A DNA stretch of 64,000 nt from Sphingomicrobium clamense. Its GTDB lineage: Bacteria; Pseudomonadota; Alphaproteobacteria; Sphingomonadales; Sphingomonadaceae. Position numbers and translations under genes: made by a program. The notes under the pieces were generated by a model, which worked only from the letters and a program-made list of their open reading frames with translations, did no database searches and was not told the DNA's origin. Of the stretch, positions 45,001-53,101 are shown piece after piece. The DNA lies in assembly GCF_019264355.1 (NCBI RefSeq), contig NZ_JAHVAH010000001.1:170001-234000 (forward strand). Reading direction: 5' to 3'. How positions within the stretch are numbered: position 1 is the first letter of the stretch; each line of letters starts with the position of its first letter.

Positions 45001-45767
45001 AGCGCGCCCGTCTCGAACCGACGCGCTAGCGAGCGCGCGGCACGCGGCTGGACCCACTCAGCGAGGCGCGGCGGCAGCGAGAGAAGTAGCGGCGCGGTGA
45101 TCAATAGACCGAGCGCATCAGCGACAAACCAGTGCTGGGCAACAGCAAGGAATTGGCCGTTTTCAAGCAGCGTCAAAGCGCTCGCCGCAAACAGGCCGGC
45201 GACTAAAGCGGCGACCAACGCCGAGGCCATGAACCGGCCGATGACCGGACCGCTTTCAAACGACTGGTCGGGCCGGAGCGCGCCACGCATCATCAGCGTG
45301 ATGATGCCGATCTCGATCAGGTTGGCGCAGGCGAGCGCCATCGCGCGCGCGACAGGGTCGGCATGAAGAAAATTGGCCATCAGATTGCCGGCAAAAACGC
45401 TCGCAAACAGCAGCGGCCAGTGTGCGCGCGGATTGCGCAGGATGATCGCGACGGCGATCCCGTTGGCCAGCCAGACCGCCGCGATCCGCCCGGATTCACG
45501 GGTCAGCAGAATGCCGAAATAGGCGAGCAGAAAGAAGGTCGTGCCGATCCCCAAGGCCATCATCCAGGCAAAGGGCGTGCGCGGGAGGAAGCGAGCCCAT
45601 CGCCCACCTGTCCCGTGCACACCCCCGTCGGGGCCTGGCATCGAAGCCTGGCCGGCGTCGGCACGCCATTCCTCACCGGAGGCGCTTTCGTGACCATCAC
45701 GCGATTCTTCAGGCGCAACGCCCTTGTCGTCGGCGAGCGCAAGATACGGAAGCCAGGGCTTGGACAT
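42042..45767 (-). CDS. Hybrid sensor histidine kinase: MASE1, three PAS, HisKA, HATPase, receiver, Hpt
   Basis: A 1241-residue phosphorelay protein. After a 65-residue hydrophilic N-terminus comes a MASE1-type membrane sensor (about 70-350, eight helices; [12 protein letters not shown] is diagnostic), then PAS domains at about 360-475, 485-610 and 620-745, the dimerisation domain with phospho-H770 (SHEIRTPM), an ATPase with DSGIGIA and GGTGLGLAI, a receiver with D1063 ([11 protein letters not shown]) and a C-terminal Hpt with H1215 ([10 protein letters not shown]). All catalytic residues are intact, so an internal four-step relay like BarA/ArcB is possible. A strong GGAGG precedes the ATG. 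No cognate output regulator is adjacent. Confidence 0.93.
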   Translation of the reverse strand: MSKPWLPYLALADDKGVAPEESRDGHESASGEEWRADAGQASMPGPDGGVHGTGGRWARFLPRTPFAWMMALGIGTTFFLLAYFGILLTRESGRIAAVWLANGIAVAIILRNPRAHWPLLFASVFAGNLMANFLHADPVARAMALACANLIEIGIITLMMRGALRPDQSFESGPVIGRFMASALVAALVAGLFAASALTLLENGQFLAVAQHWFVADALGLLITAPLLLSLPPRLAEWVQPRAARSLARRFETGALVTAVVATTLVLFLQERAPLIFLLGPLLVLSAFRLSLAMACFTILASSAVAIVATGMGLGPMARFAGEEIMRIYALQSLIASMIALVLPVRALIVERDRMGVAMERTERKFLRIAEASLAGILHLDLNGEATWANNRWTEMTGQEFRRGKHRNWVEAIAPEARSELLTMWTKARATLEPVSGEFPAACEDRDCGWVALSIHPERSASGDLTGFVVRLSDVTERRAAEEKLADSERLYRLVTENVSDIVIRLGLDGSMLYVSAAAQRMLGHAPDDLVGRPIRDLIHGEDWKEFRSAFTDLLTGGRARPELRYRHRCADGTFRWVEGSFRPVFDAKSGEPIELVASIRDITRRRRTEQVVAESAAKLRESHRLISLAECLARTAHWRLDLNGGEFDYSPQANAICNVPRNEPFSARDALRLVAPEDRDTLLSTMARARRAERSCECEIKIKTPAGELRHLRVVIQADRTPEGKLDGLVGVLRDVTVEHHARDELVQARDTANAAARAKSHFLATMSHEIRTPMTGVLGMIDLLKANPDEGDRARYLDMLETSADLLMAVLDDILDFSKIDSGQVALERRDFVVDRLVEESAALFERQAAEKGIQLCFVHDGESATVRGDPMRLRQILANLLSNSIKFTEQGEIRLRLATQAAGDDTEVHIAVADSGIGIAQNKQDRLFEPFTQADASTSRRFGGTGLGLAICRRLVEAMGGQISVASAPGEGATFSVKLTLPTGSIENVDDPVEAYAALPDAPRREYPSLSILVAEDNPVNQMLISAMLRADGHRVAVVENGRLAVERAAREQYDAIVMDMQMPEMDGLAATRAIRGSDGPCAAIPIIALTADSSPDRRRFYDGAGLSAFLTKPIDQEILLDQIRAIAGLGSVDGRTKTGKAPPSDNAKNDDAERLPALFDNERLGELREAVGQKRLSEMFALLDAELATRPDEIAALVKAGDRDGALRLAHSLKGAAGSAGALAVAALAEQFEAKDV

Positions 45768-45829
45768 GACACACCTCCTCTTTCTGATAAGAGAAGTGCG
45801 CCTTTGCAGGAGTGGGTGCGAGGACTACT

Positions 45830-45886
45830 CGGCCCGTTCCAGACCAAGCCACGCAATTGCGCGGAAACTTAGTCCGAAACGGGCCG
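45830..45886. terminator. Long inverted repeat between the fasciclin and kinase genes
   Basis: CGGCCCGTT (45830-45838) and AACGGGCCG (45878-45886) pair perfectly around a 39-base loop that contains the palindrome CGCAATTGCG (45852-45861). On the minus strand it lies 20 bases beyond the fasciclin stop codon, so a terminator or processing site for that operon is the likely role. No U-tract follows on either strand. Confidence 0.4.
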
Positions 45887-45906
45887 GAATAGCAGGGTTT
45901 TCTGCC

Positions 45907-46458
45907 CTACTCGGGCATCAGGACCGCATCGAGATGATGCACGACTCCGTTGGAAAGCCCGTCGCTGGTCGAGGTGACTCGGGCCTGGTTGCCGCCGGCA
46001 TCGGTCAGCACCACGGTCTCGCCATCCATCCGCGCGGTCAGCGTGGCGCCGCCCATGGTCGGCAGCTCGGTCGACCCTTCGCCCATCTCGATCGCATTGG
46101 CGATATCCTCGCCCAGGATCGTGCCGGGCAGGATGTGATAGGTCAGGATGCCGCCCAGCTGTTCCTTGCCCTCCTCGGCAAGCAGGCTGTCGAGCGTGCC
46201 CTCGGGCAAGGCGGCGAAGGCCTCGTCGCTAGGTGCGAGAACGGTGTAGGGGCCCGGGCCCGCCAGCACGTCGGCGAGGCCCGCTGCTTCGACGGCTTTG
46301 CCAAGAGTGGAGTCCGCGCCGATCGCCCCTGCGAGGCTTTGATCGTCTTCGGCCGCCGTCTCGATCGTGCCGTCGCCTTCCGGCTCGTTCCCGCACGCGG
46401 CAAGCGGGAGCGCGGCAGCGAGGATCAGCGCCAGCGGCGCGTTCGCGAAGTTGTTCAT
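45907..46458 (-). CDS. Fasciclin-domain lipoprotein
   Basis: A 183-residue lipoprotein. The signal peptide ends in the lipobox LAAC with the acylated C22, followed by an acidic linker (EPEGDGTIETAAEDD) and one FAS1 domain (about 45-183) with YTVLAPSDEAFAALP, LTYHILPG and the terminal NGVVHHLDAVLMP, the H-box and conserved end of the family. FAS1 domains mediate adhesion or matrix contacts; in bacteria the exact role is mostly unknown. The gene starts 17 bases after the stop of the charged-repeat protein and is probably co-expressed with it. Confidence 0.92.
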   Translation of the reverse strand: MNNFANAPLALILAAALPLAACGNEPEGDGTIETAAEDDQSLAGAIGADSTLGKAVEAAGLADVLAGPGPYTVLAPSDEAFAALPEGTLDSLLAEEGKEQLGGILTYHILPGTILGEDIANAIEMGEGSTELPTMGGATLTARMDGETVVLTDAGGNQARVTSTSDGLSNGVVHHLDAVLMPE

Positions 46459-46475
46459 GACTGTCCGTCCTTCTG

Positions 46476-47492
46476 TCAGATGATAGCCTTGATCACTTCG
46501 GTGATCAGCATGGTCGTGGGGTCGACCCGATAGACGTAGCCGTCATTGTAACGGTAATAATTGTCCGGCGTGTCGTAATAGGTCGAGCGATATTGCAGCG
46601 GCAAATTGTAGACGTTGTAGGCCGAGGGCAGCGTCTGCCCCACCGACAGGTCACCCGCCAAAAGCGCTACCACCGACTGGATCAGCTGCGTCTCGGGGTC
46701 GACCCGATAGATCGCCCCGTCGCCGTAGCGGTAATAGGGATCACTATAATAGTCGCGATACTGGCGCGGCACGTTGTAGAAGTCGTAAGCCTCCGGATAG
46801 CGGGTGCCGACCGGGTAATAATAGCCGCGACGGTCGAAAAGCGGGATCAGCCCCGCGACCAGCCCGTTCGTGCCGATGCGATAGATATAGTCGTCGCCCA
46901 TCCGGTAGCGATAATCGTCATCGTCACGATACCAGTCGCGATAGGGGCCCATCAAGCGACGGTCGCGATACTCGTCGCGAATCTGCTGGCCCCAGAGCTG
47001 CTTGGCCTGACCCGGTGGCAGGCAGCCGTTATTCTTCTTCGCAAGACCCGGCGGGCAGCCGTTGACCAGCCCGCGTCCACGGGCATCGCCGTAGCGATAG
47101 CGATAGGGGTCGTAGTCGCGGACATCGCCGCGGCGGCGGTCGACGCGACGGTCGACTTCACGGCGAATGTCACGACGGATGCGGTCGCCCCTGCGATCCT
47201 CGGCGCGGTCGCGAGCGTCCTCCCGAGCGTCGCGCGCCCGGTCGCGGGCATCTTCACGGCGATCACGAGCGCGGTCACGCGCGTCCTCGCGGCGATCCCG
47301 CGCATCTTCGCGACGGTCCTGGCGAGCCTCGCGCCGTTCCTCGGCTCGTTCGCGCTTCGCTTCGCGGCGGTCCTCGGCGCGATCAGCGCGGTCTTCCTTC
47401 TTGTCGTTGCCGCGACCCTGACCCTGGTCGGCCATTACGGGGGCGGAAATGGCAAGCGCAGCAACGCCTGCGGAAAGCATCAAAAGTCGCAT
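46476..47492 (-). CDS. Exported protein with Arg/Glu/Asp-rich helix and C-terminal tyrosine-rich repeats
   Basis: A 338-residue secreted or periplasmic protein with a signal peptide (1-21, VMA-D). Residues 30-125 are almost only Arg, Glu, Asp, Lys and Ala in 4-residue and 8-residue patterns such as REDARDRARD, which favours a stable single alpha helix or coiled coil. A cysteine motif follows (NGCPPGLAKKNNGCLPPGQAK at 144-164, cysteines 146 and 157, seen in RcnB-like proteins). The last 140 residues contain about three related units with YRYGDG, YRVDP.T.LI and NVYNLPLQYR. I cannot name a function. A hairpin covers the ribosome-binding site. The fasciclin gene follows in the same operon. Confidence 0.8.
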   Translation of the reverse strand: MRLLMLSAGVAALAISAPVMADQGQGRGNDKKEDRADRAEDRREAKRERAEERREARQDRREDARDRREDARDRARDRREDARDRARDAREDARDRAEDRRGDRIRRDIRREVDRRVDRRRGDVRDYDPYRYRYGDARGRGLVNGCPPGLAKKNNGCLPPGQAKQLWGQQIRDEYRDRRLMGPYRDWYRDDDDYRYRMGDDYIYRIGTNGLVAGLIPLFDRRGYYYPVGTRYPEAYDFYNVPRQYRDYYSDPYYRYGDGAIYRVDPETQLIQSVVALLAGDLSVGQTLPSAYNVYNLPLQYRSTYYDTPDNYYRYNDGYVYRVDPTTMLITEVIKAII

Positions 47493-47499
47493 GGTCCTT

Positions 47500-47513
47500 C
47501 CTCCATTCGGAGG
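47500..47513 (-). promoter_or_regulatory. Small hairpin covering the ribosome-binding site of the charged-repeat gene
   Basis: CCTCC and GGAGG (47500-47504 and 47509-47513) pair across a 4-base loop. On the transcript the second arm is GGAGG of GGAGGAAGG, the Shine-Dalgarno sequence eight bases before ATG 47492. The 5-base stem could mask the site and act as a weak thermosensor or simply be chance. The remaining 40 bases up to the MFS stop show no terminator. Confidence 0.3.
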
Positions 47514-47550
47514 CAAAAACCATCGGAGGGCGGCGACTGTTCCGGAAGCG

Positions 47551-48855
47551 TCAGGTTTCGACCACGTCCCTGTGGAGGCGGCGTGCGGCCAATGCCATCA
47601 ACAGTGCGGCGAACAGATAGACCGAGGTGGTCACCATCGCCGAGTAACGTAGCGCCTCGTCGCCATAGACGGGGGTCAGCGCGTCGCTAATCTCGCCGAT
47701 CAGCGGCGAACCGAGCCCGAGGCCCATCAGGTTGTTGATGAACAGGAACAGCGCCGACGCGGTCGCGCGCATGTTGGCGGGGACCAGTTTGGTGATCGCG
47801 GTTACGATCGGACCAAGCCACATCAGCGAAAGCGCAGTCGCCGCCATGAACAGAAAGAAGCTGGCCCACAAATTCGTGCTCTGGAAGGCGAGCAGGTAGA
47901 TAGGCAGCGTGACAGCGAAAGCGATGGCGATGATTTTCGCGTAGTTGCCCGCGCTCTTGCTCCCCAGGCGGTCGCCCAGCACGCCGCCGCCGTAAATGCC
48001 GATCGCGCCGCCGATGCCGACCATTCCGGCCATGATCCAGCTGCGGTCAACCAGACCCAGCTCGTAGCTGCGCGCAAGGAAGCTCGGGATCCAGAAGGCG
48101 AAGCCGTAGCCCGCCATGCTGGCAAGGCCCGCGCCGAAGCCGAGCAACCAGAAGCTGGGCTTGGCCGCGACGGCGCGAAACACCTGGCCGACCGACGGCG
48201 CGCCGTCGCCGAGCGCTGCGGGGGCCGCCGGCGCGGGAGCCGCTTCACCGCCTTCGAGACCATGGCCCGGGTCGCGTACGAAATATTTGAAGATCGGGGC
48301 AAAGACGACGCCTGCCAGTCCGACCGCGATGAAGGCCGCGCGCCAGTCGATCGAGGCCGCGAGCAGCCCGCCGAACAGGACGCCCAGCGCCGAGCCCAGC
48401 GGAATGCCGAGCGAGAAGATCGCCAGCGCCCGTGCGCGCGCCTTGGGCGGGTAGAGATCGCTGATCAACGAGTAAGCCGGCGCGACCCCTGCCGCCTCGC
48501 CGACGCCCACGCTCATGCGCGCAAGGAATAGCTGCCAGAAATTCTGCGCCAGCCCGCACAGCGCGGTCGCCGCGCTCCAAAGGGTGAGGCCGATGGCGAT
48601 GATCCAGCTGCGGTTCTTGCGATCTGCGAGCAGCGCGATCGGGATGGCGAGCAGGGTATAAAACAGCGCGAAGGCCGTGCCGCCCATCCACCCGAGCTGC
48701 CCGTCGGTGAGACCGAGGTCGAGCTTGATCGGTTCAGCCAGGATGCCAATGATCTGCCGGTCGATGAAATTGAGCGTGTAGGCGATGACCAGCATCACCA
48801 TCATGGTCGTGCGCCCGGACATCGGACGCGGCGCGTCAGCAACGGCAGCGGTCAT
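47551..48855 (-). CDS. MFS transporter (Spinster-like)
   Basis: A 434-residue major-facilitator transporter with about twelve helices. TLNFIDRQIIGILAEPIK at the first helix and loop, LLADRKNRSWIIAIGL as the A-motif loop 2-3, and RMSVGVGEAAGVAPAYSLISD are typical of the Spns/Spinster branch common in sphingomonads. Substrate unknown; the operon with kynA and the kynureninase-like gene makes uptake or export of an aromatic or tryptophan-derived compound possible. Its start overlaps the previous gene by four bases (ATGA). Confidence 0.88.
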   Translation of the reverse strand: MTAAVADAPRPMSGRTTMMVMLVIAYTLNFIDRQIIGILAEPIKLDLGLTDGQLGWMGGTAFALFYTLLAIPIALLADRKNRSWIIAIGLTLWSAATALCGLAQNFWQLFLARMSVGVGEAAGVAPAYSLISDLYPPKARARALAIFSLGIPLGSALGVLFGGLLAASIDWRAAFIAVGLAGVVFAPIFKYFVRDPGHGLEGGEAAPAPAAPAALGDGAPSVGQVFRAVAAKPSFWLLGFGAGLASMAGYGFAFWIPSFLARSYELGLVDRSWIMAGMVGIGGAIGIYGGGVLGDRLGSKSAGNYAKIIAIAFAVTLPIYLLAFQSTNLWASFFLFMAATALSLMWLGPIVTAITKLVPANMRATASALFLFINNLMGLGLGSPLIGEISDALTPVYGDEALRYSAMVTTSVYLFAALLMALAARRLHRDVVET

Positions 48856-50015
48856 GAAAGCTCTTTCAAGTGAGCGACGAGCGCATCGACGTCGTCGGGG
48901 TCGTGGTAGAGGCCGAAGCCGAAGCGGATCACCCGCCCGCGCACGTCGGTAATGACGTTTCGTGCCTTGAGCGTCGTGCACCAGTCGGCAGCGCAGTCGT
49001 GGCGGAAGGCGAGAAAGCGCGCGCCGGGATTGTCGCCCGGAGAATTGAGCAATTTCGCCTGGCCAAGCACGGTGCCCTCGATCGCGCCGACGAAGCGCTG
49101 CTGGATGGCCTGCACGTGCGCGGAGATACTCGCCGTATCGAGATCTTGGTCAGCCAGCATTCGGCGGATGTGGTTGAAGCGATACAGCGACGAAGCATCG
49201 AACGTCGCCCCCATGAAGCGCATCGCGTCGGGCGCGTAGCCGACCATGCCGGGCGGGAGCGTAAGATCGTCGAATTCCGCATACCAGCCGGTCAGCGGGG
49301 GTCGCGGGCCGAAGCCGGGCGGGCAGGCCATGAAGCCCATCCCCTCGCCCGCCATGGCATATTTGTAGCCGCCGCCGAGAAAGAAGGCCTTGTCCGAGAG
49401 CGTTTTCGCAAAGGGCTCGGGGATCGCCATGAAGCTGTGATAGCCGTCGACCACGACCCACGGACCCTCGGGATCGGCAAGATCGACGATCGGCTCGAGC
49501 GGTGCGAGCGCCCGCCCCGCCCCGAACAGCATCTGGCTCACGAAGATGAGGTCATGCTCGCCGGTCCTTGCAGCATCGAGCACGCGTTCGCCGAGCGTCT
49601 CGAAGGGTTCTGCCGCCACCACGTCGAGCGCGATGCGGCCTTCCTCGACCCAGCGCGCAAACTGGCGCCGAGCGCTGTGGAATTCTCCGTCAGTGGTGAG
49701 GATGCGAAGCGGTCCTTCGCCTTTTCTCGGGCAGGCGGCGACGAGCCGGATGATTAAGTCGTGCGTGTTGGCCGAAAAGACGAGCCGATCTGCCGGCACG
49801 CCGCCCAGCTCGTTCCCGACATGGCGCTGCGCCTCGGGCCAGACCTCGCCCATGATGCGGTCCCACTTGCGGTCCGCCAGCCGCGCGGCATCCTCCCAAC
49901 ATTCGATCTGACCATCATAGCTCGCGTCGGGCCACAGATGGTGGCTGTGCGCAGCGACGTGCAACCGGTCGGGATCGGCAGCGAGGCTCTTTGAGAAAAG
50001 CGGCTTGAAGCTCAT
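48852..50015 (-). CDS. kynU: Kynureninase-like PLP-dependent enzyme (aminotransferase class V fold)
   Basis: A 387-residue fold-type I PLP enzyme. The lysine that holds PLP lies in GGGYKYAMAGEGMGF; the phosphate-contacting VVVDGYHSFMAIP with an aspartate precedes it. Kynureninase hydrolyses kynurenine to anthranilate and alanine. The assignment rests mainly on the overlap with tryptophan 2,3-dioxygenase (four bases, ATGA): the sequence is shorter than standard KynU and the usual N-terminal block is not clear (it begins MSFKPLFSKSLAADPDRLHVAAHSHH). A class V desulfurase or a different kynurenine-related enzyme is possible. Confidence 0.65.
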   Translation of the reverse strand: MSFKPLFSKSLAADPDRLHVAAHSHHLWPDASYDGQIECWEDAARLADRKWDRIMGEVWPEAQRHVGNELGGVPADRLVFSANTHDLIIRLVAACPRKGEGPLRILTTDGEFHSARRQFARWVEEGRIALDVVAAEPFETLGERVLDAARTGEHDLIFVSQMLFGAGRALAPLEPIVDLADPEGPWVVVDGYHSFMAIPEPFAKTLSDKAFFLGGGYKYAMAGEGMGFMACPPGFGPRPPLTGWYAEFDDLTLPPGMVGYAPDAMRFMGATFDASSLYRFNHIRRMLADQDLDTASISAHVQAIQQRFVGAIEGTVLGQAKLLNSPGDNPGARFLAFRHDCAADWCTTLKARNVITDVRGRVIRFGFGLYHDPDDVDALVAHLKELS

Positions 50016-50773
50016 ATCTCGGTGCGCAAATTCCAGAGCACAGGGAAGGCGCGCTTGGTCAGCGTCTCGCGCAGATAGGGCGCGCCCGCCGAGCCGCCCG
50101 TGCCGGTCTTCATCCCGATCACACGTTCGACCATCAGCACGTGGCGATGGCGCCATGCGGCCATGGCTTCGTCGAGATCGACCAGTTTCTCGGCGAGCCC
50201 GTAAAGCGCGAGATTGTCCTCGGCATTGCGATAGACGGTCAGCCAGCTGTGCGCGATCTGTTCCTCGCTCGACACGTCGAATCCATGGCGGGCCAGCGCC
50301 GCAGTCGCTTCGTCGGCCAGGCTCGGCTCCTCAAGCGCGCGCTCCATGCGCTGGCGCACCTCGCTGCCTTCCTCGTAATTTTTGAGATAGACCGGGTTCT
50401 TGATTCCGAGCCGATATTCGAACTCGCGAAACTGTGCCGACTGGAAGCCCGAGCTGGTCCCCAGCACATGACGAAATTTCATATAGTCGACCGGGGTCAG
50501 CGTCGTGAGCACGTCCCACGACAGGGTCATCACCGCCTGGATCCGGTGGACCCGGCTAAGCGTCTTGTGGACCAGCGTGAAATTGTCCTCGCGCAGCAGC
50601 TCGATCGCGTAGGCCAGCTCATGGAGCAGCTGCTTGAGCCACAATTCCTTGTTCTGGTGGATGATGATGAACAGCATCTCGTCGTGCAGCTCCGAATGCG
50701 GAGCTTGCGCACCGAGAATGGTGTCGAGGTCGAGATAATCGGCGTAGCTGATGCCGGCGGGTTTGACGGTCAT
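50012..50773 (-). CDS. kynA: Tryptophan 2,3-dioxygenase
   Basis: A 253-residue haem dioxygenase opening the indole ring of L-tryptophan to N-formylkynurenine, the first step of the kynurenine route. ISYADYLDLDTIL, LHDEMLFIIIHQNKELWLKQLLHEL (in parts), SSGFQSAQFREFEYRLG and the haem-ligand region WRHRHVLMVERVIGMKTGTGGS are diagnostic. It leads the operon kynA-kynU-like-MFS. A kynurenine formamidase, needed between the two enzymes, is not in the window. Start MTVKPAGISYADYL fits the family. Confidence 0.95.
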   Translation of the reverse strand: MTVKPAGISYADYLDLDTILGAQAPHSELHDEMLFIIIHQNKELWLKQLLHELAYAIELLREDNFTLVHKTLSRVHRIQAVMTLSWDVLTTLTPVDYMKFRHVLGTSSGFQSAQFREFEYRLGIKNPVYLKNYEEGSEVRQRMERALEEPSLADEATAALARHGFDVSSEEQIAHSWLTVYRNAEDNLALYGLAEKLVDLDEAMAAWRHRHVLMVERVIGMKTGTGGSAGAPYLRETLTKRAFPVLWNLRTEI

Positions 50774-50816
50774 GCAGGTGGCTTAGGCCCCTGCGTCGTC
50801 CCCCGCAAGCCGGTGG

Positions 50817-51281
50817 CTAGGGACCGCCCTGCTCGGTGCCGAACAGCCCGGTCTGGCCGACCTGGCCGATATTGCCGAACAACTCTTCGAAGAAGCTCTT
50901 TTCGCGGCCCAGCGTCGGCGTTTCGTCGCCCGACGGATTGATCTTGACCGCCAGCGTCTCGTCCGCCTCGTTAATCGAGGTGACGTTGCCCGCCGCATCG
51001 AACTGGATGTGGAGGATGGTCGCATCCTTCAGCTGCGGGCGACGGAATGCAAACTGGCTCGTCATCTGGTTAACGTAATACCAGTTATTCTCGTCGAATT
51101 GGCCGGTGAAGGTCGGGCGGCCCAGCGTGCGCTGTACCGAATCCTTATTGTCGATCCCGACCTCGATCGAATCAGTCAATTCGGCGAGCGCGATATAGCC
51201 CGACTGGTCGCGAATACCCTGGCATCCGGCGAGCGCGAGCGCCGCCGTAGCGGGGAGAAGGAGCTTGTACATGGTTGCCAT
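50817..51281 (-). CDS. bamE: Outer-membrane assembly lipoprotein BamE (SmpA/OmlA family)
   Basis: A 154-residue lipoprotein of the beta-barrel assembly complex. The signal peptide ends in the lipobox LAGC (acylated C20), and the SmpA/OmlA domain includes IEVGIDNKDSVQRTLGRPT, NNWYYVNQMTSQFAF and ILHIQFDAAGNVTSI. The C-terminal 40 residues form a Gly/Thr-rich tail usual in alphaproteobacteria. The start MATMYKLL was taken; MYKLL nine bases downstream is nearly as good. It is divergent from the CBP3-type chaperone gene, an arrangement shared by many alphaproteobacteria. Confidence 0.9.
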   Translation of the reverse strand: MATMYKLLLPATAALALAGCQGIRDQSGYIALAELTDSIEVGIDNKDSVQRTLGRPTFTGQFDENNWYYVNQMTSQFAFRRPQLKDATILHIQFDAAGNVTSINEADETLAVKINPSGDETPTLGREKSFFEELFGNIGQVGQTGLFGTEQGGP

Positions 51282-51397
51282 CGTTGGACGCTTTCGCCTG
51301 ACCGTTATGTGAACCGCACCCTTGCGGCCTGTCTCGCCGCCCAATATGCGGGCGACGCGGGCCAACGCAAGGCCCGAGACTCGATACGAGGCGCATC

Positions 51398-51925
51398 ATG
51401 CGATCGCTGCTCAACATGTTCGCACGGCCCAAGGCCGAATATCACTCGCTCTACGAAGGCGTCGTCGCGGCGGCGCGGGAGGCGGATTGGTATCGCGGCG
51501 GGAAGGTCCCCGACACGCTGGACGGGCGCTTCGCGGTGCTTTCGACGCTGCTGGCGCTCACGATCCTGCGCATGGAACAGGGCGAGGAAGAGACGGTGCG
51601 CGCATCGGTCCACCTGACCGAAGCCTTCATCGCCGACATGGACGCGCAGATGCGCGAAGAAGGGTTCGGCGACCCCTCGCTCGGCAAGCAGGTGCGCTCG
51701 CTGGTCGGCGCGCTCGCCGCGCGGGTCGATCGCTGGCGGCCGCTTGCCGAGAGCGACCGGCTCGAACCGGGCGAAGCACTGACCGACGCGGTTCGCTTCA
51801 GCCTCTACCGCTACGATCCGCCCGAAGAAGCGGCGGAGACGCTCGTAACCGAAAAGCTGCGCCGCTTCCACGAAGGGCTGGGCGGAGCCAGCGACCGCAA
51901 GATCATGGCAGGCCAGCTCGCGTGA
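51398..51925 (+). CDS. Ubiquinol-cytochrome c chaperone (CBP3-like)
   Basis: A 175-residue all-helical protein of the CBP3 family, named for the mitochondrial factor that assists cytochrome b assembly in complex III. Recognisable strings are LYEGVVAAAREADWY, DTLDGRFAVLSTLLALTILRM and MREEGFGDPSLGKQVRSLVGALAARV, each spread over helices. The bacterial role is less studied; it may act on the cytochrome bc1 complex. It overlaps the yceD gene by four bases (GTGA). Confidence 0.9.
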   Translation: MRSLLNMFARPKAEYHSLYEGVVAAAREADWYRGGKVPDTLDGRFAVLSTLLALTILRMEQGEEETVRASVHLTEAFIADMDAQMREEGFGDPSLGKQVRSLVGALAARVDRWRPLAESDRLEPGEALTDAVRFSLYRYDPPEEAAETLVTEKLRRFHEGLGGASDRKIMAGQLA

Positions 51926-52449
51926 CCGATTTCACGACGCCGCTGAAGCTCAACGCCATCCGCGACGGCGACCGAATGTCGCTGCAGGCGACCGATGACG
52001 AACGCGGGGCCATCGCCGACCGACTGCGCCTGACCTCGCTCGACCGGCTCGAGGCCGATGTCGTGCTGCGCAAGGACGGCGACACGGTCGAGGCGGAAGG
52101 CCGCGTGCGGGCAAAGGTCGAACAAGCCTGCATCGCGACGGGCGAACCGGTGCCCGCCTCGATCGACGAGCCAATCGCGCTTCGCTTCGTCCCCGAGCCG
52201 AAAAGCGGCAATCCCGACGAGGAGATCGAGCTGGGCGAAGACGAGCTCGACACCATCTTTCATGACGGCCAGCAGATCGCACTCGGCGATGCGCTCGCCG
52301 ATACGCTGAGCCTAGCGCTCGACCCCTATCCACGCAGCCCCGACGCCGACGAGGCATTGCGCGCCGCAGGCGTGATCAGCGAAGAGGAAGCCGGACCCTT
52401 TGGCGGGCTCGCCGCGCTCAAGGAGAAAATGGAAAAGGGCGGCAACTAG
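51922..52449 (+). CDS. YceD/DUF177 protein
   Basis: A 175-residue protein of the DUF177 family, linked to 23S rRNA/ribosome metabolism in other bacteria. It starts with GTG at 51922 inside the preceding stop region. DGDTVEAEGRVRAKVEQACIATGEPVP, with the single conserved cysteine in QACIATGEP, and DALADTLSLALDPYPRSPD are the family blocks. In many alphaproteobacteria plsX and fabH follow; here the next gene is the oppositely oriented ssb, so that order is broken. Cytoplasmic, no signal. Confidence 0.87.
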   Translation: MTDFTTPLKLNAIRDGDRMSLQATDDERGAIADRLRLTSLDRLEADVVLRKDGDTVEAEGRVRAKVEQACIATGEPVPASIDEPIALRFVPEPKSGNPDEEIELGEDELDTIFHDGQQIALGDALADTLSLALDPYPRSPDADEALRAAGVISEEEAGPFGGLAALKEKMEKGGN

Positions 52450-52488
52450 GCCGCCCCTCTTCGTTTCGCTCAGGCGTCCGCCTGAACC

Positions 52489-52968
52489 CTAGAACGGGAC
52501 ATCGTCGTCGAGGTCGGTGTCGAACGCCGCCGGCTGCGGACGCGACTGCTGTTGCTGGCCGCCACCACCGCCGCCATAGCCACCGCCCTGCTGGCCGTAA
52601 CCGCCACCGCCGCCACCGCCTTCGCGCGGGTCGAGCAGGACAAGTTCGCCGCGGAAGCGCTGCAGCACGACTTCGGTCGAATAGCGGTCGGCGCCATTCT
52701 GGTCCTGCCACTTGCGGGTCTGCAGCTGGCCCTCGAGATAGACCTTCGAGCCCTTCTTCAGATAATTTTTCGCGACGCGGCCGAGATTCTCGTTCCAGAT
52801 CACGACCTGGTGCCATTCGGTGCGTTCCTGGCGGTTGCCGTCGCGGTCCTTCCAGGTCTCGCTGGTCGCGACGCGCAGGTTGACCACCTCGCCGCCATTG
52901 TTGAGCGACCGCGCCTCGGGATCCGCCCCCAGATTGCCGACCAAAATCACCTTGTTGACGCCCGCCAT
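52489..52968 (-). CDS. ssb: Single-stranded DNA-binding protein
   Basis: A 159-residue SSB. The OB fold (1-112) begins [19 protein letters not shown] and contains [22 protein letters not shown] and [10 protein letters not shown]; then a Gly/Gln-rich linker ([16 protein letters not shown]) and the acidic tip DDDVPF that recruits repair and replication partners. The start MAGVNK was chosen for the fold. It is divergent from the first of the two tandem TonB receptor genes over about 130 bases. No exact alphaproteobacterial LexA box (GAAC-N7-GAAC) was found in front of it. Confidence 0.96.
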   Translation of the reverse strand: MAGVNKVILVGNLGADPEARSLNNGGEVVNLRVATSETWKDRDGNRQERTEWHQVVIWNENLGRVAKNYLKKGSKVYLEGQLQTRKWQDQNGADRYSTEVVLQRFRGELVLLDPREGGGGGGGYGQQGGGYGGGGGGQQQQSRPQPAAFDTDLDDDVPF

Positions 52969-53101
52969 GTGCTGCTTCCTCGTAGTTCGTTGAATGACTT
53001 GTCCTTGGGATAGGCGGGGCGATTGCCCCTGTCCACAATCGAGCACGCGACAGGACAGAAAGAAGCCGTTAGAAGGCCGCCCGAACAAGGGAATGGCGGT
53101 C

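Noticed and set aside
47167..47421. Tandem DNA repeat or separate basic peptide
   Set aside because: The repeats are the coding sequence of the Arg/Glu/Asp helix in the exported protein; reverse-frame Ser/Arg peptides are a by-product.
52969..53060. LexA box in front of ssb
   Set aside because: GAAC is seen once, but the partner seven bases on reads AAGC instead of GAAC, so the match is not convincing.
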